Shown here piece by piece: positions 7,985 to 20,052 of a stretch of 43,458 nt of DNA (position 1 is the first letter of the stretch; every line of letters begins with the position of its first letter). Origin of the DNA: Jannaschia seosinensis (GTDB lineage Bacteria > Pseudomonadota > Alphaproteobacteria > Rhodobacterales > Rhodobacteraceae). The stretch lies in contig NZ_CYPR01000001.1 of assembly GCF_001408515.1 (NCBI RefSeq), forward strand, positions 1-43,458, given 5' to 3'. The notes below the pieces were generated by a model, which made no database searches, had not been told where the DNA came from, and saw only the letters and a program-made list of their open reading frames with translations. The translations under genes were made by a program, and so were the position numbers.

Positions 7985-8047
7985 TCACCGACGGCGAAGC
8001 TTCTTGAACATTTTCCAGATCGCGAAATACTTGATGAGCTTGCGCAT
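7985..8047 (-). CDS. 20-residue basic peptide (small ORF downstream of aspS)
   Basis: The ORF encodes MRKLIKYFAIWKMFKKLRRR, a 20-residue peptide with ten Lys/Arg and an otherwise hydrophobic or aromatic face, and no acidic residue. It could form an amphipathic helix. Its start follows GGAGG with 7-base spacing, one of the best ribosome sites in the window, and a rho-independent terminator begins 10 bases after its stop. It therefore has the layout of a real gene, either the last cistron of the aspS transcript or a short independent unit. I do not recognise the family. A membrane-associated or nucleic-acid-binding peptide would fit the composition, but this is speculation. Confidence 0.65.
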   Translation of the reverse strand: MRKLIKYFAIWKMFKKLRRR

Positions 8048-8097
8048 GTGAGCCTCCGTTTGGATGATCTGACTCAACGCGCACGCCCGGGCCTGGT

Positions 8098-9870
8098 TCA
8101 CTCCTTGGGCATGAGCCGCAGCCCCAATTCCCCCAATTGTCCCGGCAGCGGATCGGACGGGGCGCCCATCATCAAATCCTCGGCACGCTGGTTCATCGGG
8201 AACAGGATGACCTCGCGGATGTTCGCCTCATCCGCCAAGAGCATCACGATCCGGTCGATCCCGGCCGCGCAGCCACCATGCGGCGGGGCGCCGTACTGGA
8301 ACGCCTTGACCATGCCGCCGAACCGCTTGCGCACCTCGCTCTCGTCATAGCCGGCCAGCTCGAATGCCTTGAACATGATCTCGGGGCGGTGGTTCCGGAT
8401 CGCGCCGGAGACCAGCTCATAGCCGTTGCAGGCGAGGTCGTACTGATAGCCCAGCACATCGAGTGGATCCCCGTCCAGCGCCTCCATCCCGCCCTGCGGC
8501 ATCGAGAAGGGGTTGTGCGAGAAGTCGATCTTCCCGTCATCGTCACGCTCGTACATCGGGAAATCGACGATCCAGGCGAAGGCGAACCGGTCCTTGTCGG
8601 TCAGGCCCAGCTCATCGCCGATGACGACCCGCGCCCGGCCCGCGACGGCCTCGAATTCCGACGCGCGGCCGCCAAGGAAGAACGCCGCATCGCCCATCCC
8701 GAGGCCAAGCTGCTGACGGATCGCCTCGGTCCGCTCGGGCCCGATATTCTTGGCGAGGGGGCCTGCGGCTTCCAGACCGTCGTCGCCCTTTCGCCAGAAG
8801 ATGTATCCCATCCCCGGCAGACCCTGCTCCTGCGCGAACTTGTTCATCCGGTCGCAGAACTTGCGCGAGCCCCCCGTCTGCGCGGGGATGGCACGGATTT
8901 CCGTCCCGTCCTTCTCCAGCATGGAGGCGAAGATCGCGAAGCCGGACCCGCGGAAATGCTCCGACACGTCCTCCATCTCGATCGGGTTGCGCAGATCGGG
9001 CTTGTCCGTCCCGTATTTCAGCGCCGCATCCCGGTAGGAGATCTGCGGCCAGACGGTATCGACCGCGCGGCCGTCGCCGAATTCCTCGAACAGGCCCGCG
9101 ACCACCGGCTGGATGGTTTCGAAGACGTCTTCCTGCGAAACGAAGCTCATCTCCATGTCGAGTTGGTAGAAGTCGGTCGGGCTGCGGTCGGCGCGCGGAT
9201 CCTCGTCGCGGAAGCAGGGCGCGATCTGGAAATACTTGTCGAAGCCCGACACCATAAGAAGCTGCTTGAACTGCTGCGGCGCCTGCGGCAGCGCATAGAC
9301 CTTGCCGGGATGCAGGCGCGACGGCACGATGAAGTCGCGGGCGCCCTCAGGGCTGCTGGCGGTGATGATCGGGGTCTGGAACTCGTTGAAGCTTTTGGCC
9401 CACATCCGCTCGCGGATCGACTTCACCACGTTGGAGCGCAGCACCATGTTGCGCTGCATCGCCTCGCGCCGCAGGTCGAGGAAGCGATAGCGCAGGCGCG
9501 TCTCCTCGGGATATTCCTGATCGCCGAATACCATCAGCGGCAACTCGTCCGCCTTCCCGAGAACCTCGATGTCGCGCACGAACACCTCCACCTCGCCGGT
9601 GGGGATCTTGGGGTTCACCAATTCCGGATCGCGCGCCTTCACCACACCGTCGATGCGAATGCACCATTCGGCGCGGACCTTCTCGACCTCGGCGAAGACC
9701 GGGCTGTCCGGGTCGGCCAGAACCTGCGTCATCCCGTAATGGTCGCGCAGGTCGATGAAGAGGATGCCGCCGTGGTCGCGGATGCGGTGGACCCAGCCGG
9801 AAAGGCGGACGGTTTCGCCCACGTCCGCTTTGGTCAAACCGGCGCAGGTATGGGTGCGATAGGCGTGCAT
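8098..9870 (-). CDS. aspS: Aspartate--tRNA ligase
   Basis: The 590-residue class II synthetase has the N-terminal OB-fold anticodon-binding domain ([23 protein letters not shown] split over two strands, residues about 17-40), the bacterial AspRS core with [20 protein letters not shown], motif 2 ([20 protein letters not shown]), the inserted GAD domain, and motif 3 ([11 protein letters not shown]). It charges tRNA(Asp) with aspartate; given GatCA in the window it may also misacylate tRNA(Asn), but discrimination cannot be decided here. The start at 9870 ([12 protein letters not shown]) is chosen over 9915 because it has a CGGAG site and the conserved N-terminus. A TTGACA box lies at 9930-9935 on this strand without a clear -10 partner. 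The HAD-like gene lies 75 bases upstream on the same strand. Confidence 0.97.
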   Translation of the reverse strand: MHAYRTHTCAGLTKADVGETVRLSGWVHRIRDHGGILFIDLRDHYGMTQVLADPDSPVFAEVEKVRAEWCIRIDGVVKARDPELVNPKIPTGEVEVFVRDIEVLGKADELPLMVFGDQEYPEETRLRYRFLDLRREAMQRNMVLRSNVVKSIRERMWAKSFNEFQTPIITASSPEGARDFIVPSRLHPGKVYALPQAPQQFKQLLMVSGFDKYFQIAPCFRDEDPRADRSPTDFYQLDMEMSFVSQEDVFETIQPVVAGLFEEFGDGRAVDTVWPQISYRDAALKYGTDKPDLRNPIEMEDVSEHFRGSGFAIFASMLEKDGTEIRAIPAQTGGSRKFCDRMNKFAQEQGLPGMGYIFWRKGDDGLEAAGPLAKNIGPERTEAIRQQLGLGMGDAAFFLGGRASEFEAVAGRARVVIGDELGLTDKDRFAFAWIVDFPMYERDDDGKIDFSHNPFSMPQGGMEALDGDPLDVLGYQYDLACNGYELVSGAIRNHRPEIMFKAFELAGYDESEVRKRFGGMVKAFQYGAPPHGGCAAGIDRIVMLLADEANIREVILFPMNQRAEDLMMGAPSDPLPGQLGELGLRLMPKE

Positions 9871-9945
9871 GGATGGTCTCCGGGCGGGGTTGTCACGGGT
9901 CGGCCCCATGGACACGCCCCCCCGCCCGGTGTCAACCGGATGCCC

Positions 9946-10626
9946 CTATTCGGCGGCTTGTGACGCGACGCCGCCCTCGAGCAGGGTTCTCGGCTCCAGC
10001 CGCTCCACGAGGGGGACGCCCTTTGGGAAGGACCGGTCCCGCGCCGCCGCGCCGGGAAATCCGACCGTCGGCAGACCGGCGGCCAAGGCGGCGGCCGCGC
10101 TGTCGGGCGTGTCCTCGATGGCAACCACCTCCGATGCATCCAGCCCGAGGTCGCGCAGCGCGGCGAGGTGGAGATCCGGCGACGGCTTCGCGGGCGCATC
10201 CTCCTCCGGACTGCCGACCCAGTCGAAATCCTCCACCCGCAGGTCGAGACCTTGCAGGATCGTGTCGATCTGCCTCTGCCCGGTGCCGGTCACGAAAACG
10301 ACCGCGACATCCCGCGCACGCGCCTCGTCCATCAATTCCCGCACGCCGGGACGCGCCTCGACCCCCTCGCGGGTGACGATGGCGTCGAAGGCCCGTTCCT
10401 GCGAGGCGTCGACGGCGCGCGCGTCGACATCCTCGCCCGCCGCCTCGGCGTAGCGGCGCACGCGCGCCTCCTTGCCCGGATGCCGCAGCATCCGCAGATA
10501 GCTCTCCCGGTCCCAGATCCATTCCAGATCGTGTTCCGCGAAAGCTATATTGAAGGCCCGGCGCTGGATTTCGGACGTCTCGGCAAGCGTTCCGATCGTG
10601 CCGAAAAAGACGGCTTTGACGGTCAT
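9946..10626 (-). CDS. HAD-superfamily protein lacking motif I aspartates
   Basis: The 226-residue protein has the layout of a subclass IA HAD phosphatase (CbbY/Gph-like): helical cap after motif I, motif II (VVFVTGTGQRQ), motif III Lys (AKPSPDLHLAAL) and motif IV (VVAIEDTPDSAAAALAAG). However motif I reads AVFFGTIGTLAET in place of the usual FDxDGTL, so both catalytic aspartates (positions 9 and 11) are Gly and Ile. The nucleophile is therefore missing and ordinary phosphatase activity is not expected. The rest is intact, with no stops or gaps, which argues for a maintained pseudoenzyme rather than decay. The start at 10626 has AAGGGAG 7 bases upstream; the longer upstream extension overlaps carB and was rejected. 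It may be co-transcribed with aspS. Confidence 0.85.
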   Translation of the reverse strand: MTVKAVFFGTIGTLAETSEIQRRAFNIAFAEHDLEWIWDRESYLRMLRHPGKEARVRRYAEAAGEDVDARAVDASQERAFDAIVTREGVEARPGVRELMDEARARDVAVVFVTGTGQRQIDTILQGLDLRVEDFDWVGSPEEDAPAKPSPDLHLAALRDLGLDASEVVAIEDTPDSAAAALAAGLPTVGFPGAAARDRSFPKGVPLVERLEPRTLLEGGVASQAAE

Positions 10627-10731
10627 CTGGATACTCCCTTGTCCGTCACCAATCCGGATGCAACGGAAAGACGCGGGCGGGCGTTCCATGGATTCGGTCG
10701 ATCTTTTCCCATCCGGCGGATCACCGCCACC

Positions 10732-10760
10732 TTGCGCCCTCCGCCCCCCTTCCCTAGACG
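10732..10760 (+). promoter_or_regulatory. Possible carB promoter
   Basis: TTGCGC (10732-10737) and TAGACG (10755-10760) have ideal 17-base spacing. The carB ATG is 32 bases further and has a GAGGGGGA ribosome site. The HAD gene is divergent, so this intergenic region serves two directions. Confidence 0.45.
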
Positions 10761-10792
10761 ACGGCGACTTTGCCGCATGAGGGGGACCGGCC

Positions 10793-14128
<3,336 letters not shown>

Positions 14129-14139
14129 CGCTGCCCGGT

Positions 14140-14179
14140 CCCGGGTCATGTTTCCGGTCGGCCGGGAACATGACCCGGG
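14140..14179 (+). repeat. Long inverted repeat downstream of carB
   Basis: CCCGGGTCATGTT (14140-14152) and AACATGACCCGGG (14167-14179) are perfect 13-base inverted repeats, extended inward by three more pairs including a wobble. The hairpin begins 11 bases after the carB stop. No T run follows on either strand, so it may be a 3' stabilising structure or a dispersed palindromic element rather than a classical terminator. Confidence 0.6.
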
Positions 14180-14663
14180 ATGTTCGCTAGCCCGCGCGAC
14201 CGCCGCCGGAACCGGATGCCTCCCCGGCCCGCATCCCGGCCAGTGGGTGTTGTGACGCCAAACGTCGCTACTCGGGGGATCGGGATGAGTACAGGTATGG
14301 CGGACGCCAACTCTCCCCGCCCTCGCGCCCCCCGGATCTGACCATGAGGTCCGGGAAGCCTTCAGGCCACCGCCACACCTTAAGCCATGACTGAGCGCGA
14401 TGATCTGCGCACGCCACGGCACGCCCTTTCTCGAAATGGCCCGCGCGGGTCCGGAAGGGGCACCAACAGGAAACGCAGTCGACAGGCCGAACTGCGGATG
14501 ACGTGACGATATGGCAAATGAACATGCTGATGATTTCCGCATCCGAGACCCAAAAGACCGCAAGTCTTCTTTTGCAAAAGCGCTTTTCAACCGCTACGCC
14601 CGATTGCCGCCCCATTTGGCGCACATATCTCGAAGGACTTCCCGCCGCCGAGAGACCTACCAG
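14180..14663. other. Intergenic region with palindromes, no convincing gene
   Basis: These 484 bases hold no ORF with family resemblance. Short ATG-started frames exist (14285, 14387, 14399) but lack convincing ribosome sites. The last 100 bases are locally AT-rich and contain two interlocked 12-base perfect palindromes, CTTTTGCAAAAG (14569-14580) and AAAAGCGCTTTT (14576-14587), preceded by a small AAGAC/GTCTT hairpin (14554-14568). This looks like a regulatory region for the next gene. Confidence 0.5.
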
Positions 14664-15194
14664 ATGTTCTCCTTTCCAGCTCTCCTCCACCGCGCATTCG
14701 GCCGTGCCCGAACCTATCCCGCGCACCGGATCGAGGGGCTCGACGCGCTCGAGGCTTCAACGCTCGCCACGCGCCCGATCCTGGAATCCACACGGCAATA
14801 CATGTTTCTCCGCCTCCGCGAGATCGCGCACCGCCACGAGCTGCACGTGGCGCCCGAGGTCTCCCTCGCCGCGATCTTCACCGTTTGCGCCGATGCTCCC
14901 GAACTGGGCGCCGAGGCGGTGCGCGCCCTGCGCAACAAACGGGTGGATTTCCTCCTGATCGACGGGGCGGCGAATGCCGTACTTGCCATCGATTGCCCTG
15001 CCACGGGCATGACCGGCGCCCGCGCGATGCGCGACGGCATCAAGCTCCGCGCCTTCGAGAAGGCCTGCCTGCCGCTCCTCGAGTTGATGGGCGGCCCGAC
15101 GCTCGATGCCGACATGGCGCGCGTGGAGGACGTGTTGGCTTCTCGCGCGTTGCACGCCTCCGCCGGTGGCACCGCCGACCGCCGCGCGGCCTGA
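14664..15194 (+). CDS. DUF2726-like protein
   Basis: The 176-residue product resembles DUF2726 proteins: TRQYMFLRLREIAHRHELHV, VAPEVSLAAIF, then NKRVDFLLIDGAANAVLAID, RDGIKLRAFEKACLPLLEL. This arrangement is restriction-endonuclease-like (Asp in VDFLL, later Asp in LAIDC), and DUF2726 is often discussed as a nuclease-fold or topoisomerase-associated domain, but activity here is unproven. The start at 14664 (MFSFPALLHRAFGRARTYP) is preferred over 14511, whose extra 51 residues cover the palindromic region and have no family match; the ribosome site is weak in either case. A KAS III gene follows on the same strand after 69 bases. Confidence 0.6.
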   Translation: MFSFPALLHRAFGRARTYPAHRIEGLDALEASTLATRPILESTRQYMFLRLREIAHRHELHVAPEVSLAAIFTVCADAPELGAEAVRALRNKRVDFLLIDGAANAVLAIDCPATGMTGARAMRDGIKLRAFEKACLPLLELMGGPTLDADMARVEDVLASRALHASAGGTADRRAA

Positions 15195-15263
15195 CGTCGT
15201 GTCCCGCCCTTGACCCGCGCGCGCGGCGGGGCCAAACCCGTGCAGCCAAACGGGAGAGGCCGC

Positions 15264-16381
<1,118 letters not shown>

Positions 16382-16382
<1 letters not shown>

Positions 16383-16984
16383 TGGCCAAACTGCATTTCA
16401 GCTATTCGACGATGAATGCCGGCAAGAGCACACTGCTCCTGCAGGCGTCCTACAACTACATCGAACGGGGGATGCAGACCTATCTGCTGACCGCGAATTT
16501 CGACGTCCGCGCGGGCAAGGGCCGGATCGCCAGCCGGATCGGGATCGAGGCGGAGGCGGACACCTATGCCGCCACGTCCGACCTTTACGACATGATCGCC
16601 CGGCGGCTCGAAACCGGACCCTGCGCCTGTGTTCTGGTGGACGAGGCGCAGTGGCTGTCGCGCGAACAGGTGTGGCAATTGGCGCGTGCGGTGGACGATC
16701 TGGGCGTGCCGGTCATGGCCTACGGGCTGCGCGTCGATTTCCGGGGCGAGTTGTTTCCCGGATCGGCCGCGCTGCTGGCACTGGCCGACGAGATGCGGGA
16801 GGTGCGCACGATCTGCCATTGCGGGCGAAAGGCGACGATGGTGACCCGTGTCGATGCCGCTGGCCGCGCCGTGACCGAAGGCGCGCAGGTCGAGGTCGGC
16901 GGCAATGACCGTTATGTCAGCTTGTGTCGCGTGCATTATCGTGAGGCGACCGGAGACAGGGTTCCGCCGGAGCCTCCGATCTGA
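16382..16984 (+). CDS. tdk: Thymidine kinase
   Basis: The 200-residue protein is a type II thymidine kinase: P-loop STMNAGKST (residues about 9-17), the DEAQW Walker-B-like segment (VLVDEAQWLS), the GLRVDFRGELFPGS substrate loop, and a C-terminal zinc-binding pattern with CHCGRKAT and a later CRVH pair. It phosphorylates thymidine (and deoxyuridine) for salvage. It starts inside the stop of the KAS III-like gene (TGATG) and should depend on its translation. The lasso region has SLCRVHYR as in cytosolic bacterial TKs. The gene is complete; a short palindrome lies 28 bases after its end. Confidence 0.95.
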
Positions 16985-17011
16985 AAGATACTCATATCAG
17001 CTGGTTGCAAG

Positions 17012-17029
17012 AATTACCCATGGGTAATT
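17012..17029. repeat. Perfect 18-bp palindrome
   Basis: AATTACCCATGGGTAATT is a perfect 18-base palindrome in the 137-base gap between the convergent tdk and HisN-like genes. The AT-rich ends stand out from the GC-rich surroundings. It could be a protein-binding site or form a 7-pair hairpin with a CATG loop serving both transcripts; no T run follows on either side. Confidence 0.6.
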
Positions 17030-17121
17030 GAGAACTCGGCGCCCCTGAACGGGAGCGGCACCTCAGCAGAGACAACAAGGCGAAACTTTAGAAGCGACGC
17101 CACCGCCCTCGGATCAGCCCC

Positions 17122-17910
17122 TCACCCATTGAGCAGTTTCAGCGCCGCTTGATGGAGCGCAGGCGTGGCCGCGGCGACGATGCGCCCGCCCTCATGCGCC
17201 GGTGCGCCGGTCCAGTCGGTCACCACGCCGCCCGCCGCCTGGATAAGCGCGATCGGAGCGGCCACGTCGTAGGGCTGCAACCCGGCCTCGATCACGAGGT
17301 CCACATGTCCCGCGGCGACCAGTGCATAGCCGTAGCAGTCCAGCCCGTAGCGCGTCAGCCGGCACGCGGCGGAGACGCGCGCGAAGGACGCGCCTTCCTC
17401 CCGCGTGCCGACCTCGGGGAAGGTCGTCAGCAGCGTCGCATCGGACAGACGCGCGGTTTCGCGCACGCCGATCGGGCGGGTCACCCCACCCCGCGACCAT
17501 GTCGCACCGTGCGGCCCGCCCTCGAACCGTTCGCCGGTGAACGGCTGGTCCACGATGCCGTAGCGTGGGCCGTCAGCGTCGCTCAGCCCGATCAGCACAC
17601 CCCAGGTCGGCATGCCCGAGATGAAGGCGCGCGTCCCGTCGATCGGGTCGAGCACCCAGGTCAGGCCGCTCGTCCCCGTCGTCGCGCCGGTTTCCTCGCC
17701 CAGAATGGCGTCGTCCGGGCGTCGCTCCGCAAGGATCGCCCGCATCGCCGCCTCCGCCTCGCGGTCGGCCCGCGTCACGGGATCGAAGGCGGTGCCCTTG
17801 CTCTCGATGCTCAGGGGCGTCCGGAAATGCGCGAGCGTGGCGGCACGGGCGGCATCCGCCAGCGCATGTGCCACCTCGCGGATCGTGTCGAAATCGGAAA
17901 GGTCGGTCAT
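17122..17910 (-). CDS. Inositol monophosphatase family protein (HisN-type histidinol-phosphatase)
   Basis: The 262-residue protein has the metal-binding signatures of the IMPase family: SKGTAFDPVTRADREAEAAM, GEETG, WVLDPIDGTRAFISGMPTWG and the C-terminal PYDVAAPIALIQAAGG. These residues bind Mg ions at a phosphomonoester site. Close relatives in Rhodobacterales are usually called histidinol-phosphatase (HisN), the dephosphorylation step before histidinol dehydrogenase; an inositol- or nucleotide-phosphatase role is an alternative. The start at 17910 (MTDLSDFDTIREVAHAL) fits the family; the upstream extension overlaps the HTH gene. It follows the HTH regulator on the same strand with a gap of about 43 bases. 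Confidence 0.85.
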   Translation of the reverse strand: MTDLSDFDTIREVAHALADAARAATLAHFRTPLSIESKGTAFDPVTRADREAEAAMRAILAERRPDDAILGEETGATTGTSGLTWVLDPIDGTRAFISGMPTWGVLIGLSDADGPRYGIVDQPFTGERFEGGPHGATWSRGGVTRPIGVRETARLSDATLLTTFPEVGTREEGASFARVSAACRLTRYGLDCYGYALVAAGHVDLVIEAGLQPYDVAAPIALIQAAGGVVTDWTGAPAHEGGRIVAAATPALHQAALKLLNG

Positions 17911-17953
17911 CCCGTCGCCGTCGCAAAGACGCGCGGCTCGGTCAAGCACGCCG

Positions 17954-18313
17954 TCAGGCAACACCCTCCGACAGAACGCGCGCGAGGTCGAACAGGCGCC
18001 GCCGCTGGTTCTCCGGCATGGCGTAATAAGCGCGGACCAGTTCCATCGCCTCCTTGTCGCCAAGAATGTCCTGCGCCTCTTCCGGCGGAGCATCGCCGGC
18101 GCAGCCTTCGAAGAAATGACCAACCGGAACCTCCATCGCCTGCGCGATCTCGAACAGGCGCGAGGCGGAGACGCGGTTCATCCCGGTCTCGTACTTCTGG
18201 ATCTGCTGGAACTTGATCCCCACCCGTTCGGCCAGTTGCTGCTGCGTCATTCCGACCATCCAGCGACGATGACGGATGCGCTTTCCCACATGGGCATCGA
18301 CGGGATGTTTCAT
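17954..18313 (-). CDS. XRE-family transcriptional regulator (PhrR/PraR-like)
   Basis: The 119-residue protein has an N-terminal HTH_3 domain (KRIRHRRWMVGMTQQQLAER, then GIKFQQIQKYETGMNRVSAS) at residues about 10-70 and a helical C-terminal tail (DILGDKEAMELVRAYYAMPE, NQRRRLFDLARVLSE). The HTH and RRLFDLARVL tail closely recall the alphaproteobacterial PhrR/PraR-type regulators, which in rhizobia influence growth, quorum sensing or stress genes. What it controls here is unknown. The ATG at 18313 has a GGAAGGAAG ribosome site; longer starts were rejected. Three copies of ATGTCGCA lie upstream (18433-18506) and might be operator sites. It is co-oriented with the HisN-like gene and divergent from the Bax-inhibitor-1 gene. 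Confidence 0.88.
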   Translation of the reverse strand: MKHPVDAHVGKRIRHRRWMVGMTQQQLAERVGIKFQQIQKYETGMNRVSASRLFEIAQAMEVPVGHFFEGCAGDAPPEEAQDILGDKEAMELVRAYYAMPENQRRRLFDLARVLSEGVA

Positions 18314-18432
18314 CGAACTTCCTTCCGGCGGCCGCGACCGGATACGTCCCGGGCACGTCAGGCCACCATGCCCGCCCGCGCGATGTTTGGCTAGTCGGCT
18401 CGCGCAACCGGCGGGGATGGTTCGGGCGGTCA

Positions 18433-18506
18433 ATGTCGCATGGTCCTCGTCCGGTCGATGGCCATCTTGGTGCGCGCGCAAGGATGTCGCACGCGGCAAT
18501 GTCGCA
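18433..18506. repeat. Three ATGTCGCA repeats in the HTH/BI-1 intergenic region
   Basis: The octamer ATGTCGCA occurs at 18433-18440, 18484-18491 and 18499-18506, all in the same orientation, within the 346-base divergent region between the HTH regulator and the Bax-inhibitor-1 gene. The region otherwise contains no gene. Regularly oriented octamers in a divergent promoter region suggest protein binding, possibly by the adjacent regulator. Confidence 0.5.
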
Positions 18507-18577
18507 ACATGCGGAACTCTCAACGTTAAAGATAGAGATTATCGATCGAACTTCCGCGAAATGACTGTGATGGCCGC

Positions 18578-18606
18578 TTGAAAATCAGGGCCCGCCCGCC
18601 GATATT
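18578..18606 (+). promoter_or_regulatory. Possible promoter of the Bax-inhibitor-1 gene
   Basis: TTGAAA (18578-18583) and GATATT (18601-18606) are separated by 17 bases, 54 bases before the ATG of the downstream gene, which has its own AGGAG site. Confidence 0.45.
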
Positions 18607-18659
18607 CATCCACGGAGGGGTCCGTTACGGAACCCGCACAGTCCTTCTGGAGGAGCCAC

Positions 18660-19436
18660 ATGGCACAATTCGACGCCTTGCGGACCGGCTCGGTCTCCGG
18701 CGCACGCGCCGCCGAGATCGATCAGGGTCTCCGCGCACACATGAACAAGGTCTACGGCACGATGTCCGTGGGCATGCTCATCACCTTTGCGGCCGCGTGG
18801 GCCATCTCGGGTCTCGCGGTGTCGGACGTGGCCACGCCCTATCAGATCGCGGCCGATCAGTACCTCACGTCGTTCGGCTACGCGCTCTATGCCTCGCCGC
18901 TCAAGTGGCTGGTGATGTTCGCGCCCCTGATCTTCGTGTTCGGCTTCTCGGCGATGATCAACCGGATGTCGGCGGCCACGGCACAGATCGTGTTCTATGC
19001 CTTCGCCGCGACCATGGGCGTCTCGCTCAGCTCGATCTTCCTCGTCTTCACGGGCGTGTCGATCGCGCAGACGTTCCTCGTGACGGCGATCGCCTTCGCG
19101 TCGCTCAGCCTTTACGGCTACACCACGAAGAAGGACCTGTCCGCGATGGGCACGTTCCTCATCATGGGCGTGATCGGCCTGATCGTCGCGATGATCGTGA
19201 ATCTGTTCCTGCAATCCGGCCCGCTCGGCATGGCGATCTCCGCCATCGGTGTGCTGATTTTCGCGGGGCTGACGGCCTACGATACGCAGAAGATCAAGAC
19301 CGAGTACGTGGCCCACGCCGCGCATGGCGATCAGGAATGGCTGGGCAAGGCTGCGATCATGGGCGCGCTGAGCCTGTATCTCGACTTCATCAACATGTTC
19401 ATGTTCCTGCTTCAATTCATGGGACAGCGCGAGTGA
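18660..19436 (+). CDS. Bax inhibitor-1/YccA family membrane protein
   Basis: The 258-residue protein has about seven membrane segments starting near residue 38 (MLITFAAAWAISGLAV) and the family pattern MNKVYGTMSVGMLIT, PLIFVFGFSAMIN, GVSLSSIFLVFTG, FLVTAIAFASLSLYGYTTKKDL, MGVIGLIVAMIVNLF, and the Asp-rich YDTQKIK C-terminal segment. Family members are thought to be pH-sensitive cation (Ca) leak channels in the inner membrane or to interact with FtsH-type proteolysis. The start has AGGAG 6 bases upstream. It is monocistronic with its own promoter and a strong terminator. The intact, well-conserved sequence gives high confidence in the family, low in a particular function. Confidence 0.92.
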   Translation: MAQFDALRTGSVSGARAAEIDQGLRAHMNKVYGTMSVGMLITFAAAWAISGLAVSDVATPYQIAADQYLTSFGYALYASPLKWLVMFAPLIFVFGFSAMINRMSAATAQIVFYAFAATMGVSLSSIFLVFTGVSIAQTFLVTAIAFASLSLYGYTTKKDLSAMGTFLIMGVIGLIVAMIVNLFLQSGPLGMAISAIGVLIFAGLTAYDTQKIKTEYVAHAAHGDQEWLGKAAIMGALSLYLDFINMFMFLLQFMGQRE

Positions 19437-19457
19437 TCGCGACAGCATGACTGGATC

Positions 19458-19488
19458 GGGGCCGTCCTTCGGGGCGGCCCTTTTCTTT
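19458..19488 (+). terminator. Intrinsic terminator of the Bax-inhibitor-1 gene
   Basis: GGGCCGTCC pairs with GGGCGGCCC allowing one wobble, with a tight loop, followed by TTTTCTTTT (19481-19489). It is 22 bases past the stop codon. Confidence 0.8.
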
Positions 19489-19494
19489 TGCGGA

Positions 19495-19962
19495 TCACTC
19501 CAGCCTGATGCGGATCGCCTCGAGGATAAGTTCCGGCGGCACCCCGTCATGAGCGAGGCGGAGCACCATCAGCGACGCCACAACCGCCCCCGCCACGGCC
19601 AGAAGCCGCCACAGGCACAGTGTCACGAGGCCCGCGAGCGCGGCGAGGACGACCGGCTGCCAGATCGGAACATCGGGGCCCGCACCGGCCGCAAGCTGCG
19701 CGTGGACCAGAAGCGCCGCGCCCCCGCCGATCACCAGCTTGAGCGCCTGACGCCAGAACCCGCCGGCCAGGAGGCTCACGCAAGCGGTCAGCACGACCGG
19801 CTGCCAGATCGCCTCGAACAGATAATGCGTGACGATCCATGGATAGAAGATCGTGGCCGCCAGCGCGGCGGCCAAGGTGCTTCCCGATGTCCAGCGCATG
19901 CCTGCAGCAGGGCCGGAAGGCGCGGGGCGCCCGCCTCGTTCGCTGTCCGGCGTCTTGCCCAT
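19495..19962 (-). CDS. Small membrane protein with an internal duplication
   Basis: The 155-residue protein has about four hydrophobic segments between residues 30 and 135. Two of them are repeats: FEAIWQPVVLTACVSLLAG and DVPIWQPVVLAALAGLVT both begin IWQPVVL, and the DNA encoding them shares a 19-base identical stretch (19649-19667 and 19793-19811). The N-terminal 25 residues are soluble and Pro/Gly-rich. No family is recognised. It lies 90 bases downstream of rodA on the same strand but the gap makes operon membership uncertain. The TTG/GTG options nearby give no better start than the ATG at 19962. Confidence 0.7.
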   Translation of the reverse strand: MGKTPDSERGGRPAPSGPAAGMRWTSGSTLAAALAATIFYPWIVTHYLFEAIWQPVVLTACVSLLAGGFWRQALKLVIGGGAALLVHAQLAAGAGPDVPIWQPVVLAALAGLVTLCLWRLLAVAGAVVASLMVLRLAHDGVPPELILEAIRIRLE

Positions 19963-20052
19963 GGGCGCCTCTCATCCGGGTCGGGTCTCTGGACCTAGCC
20001 CGACGCCGTGCACAATCACGGGGCTTGGGCGATCCTCCCTCATCACCCCCCG

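Noticed and set aside
8137-9963. 608-codon plus-strand frame across aspS
   Set aside because: Shadow of aspS; the minus-strand frame is unmistakable AspRS.
14511-14663. N-terminal extension of the DUF2726-like protein
   Set aside because: The 51 extra residues show no family match and cover an AT-rich palindromic regulatory-looking region.
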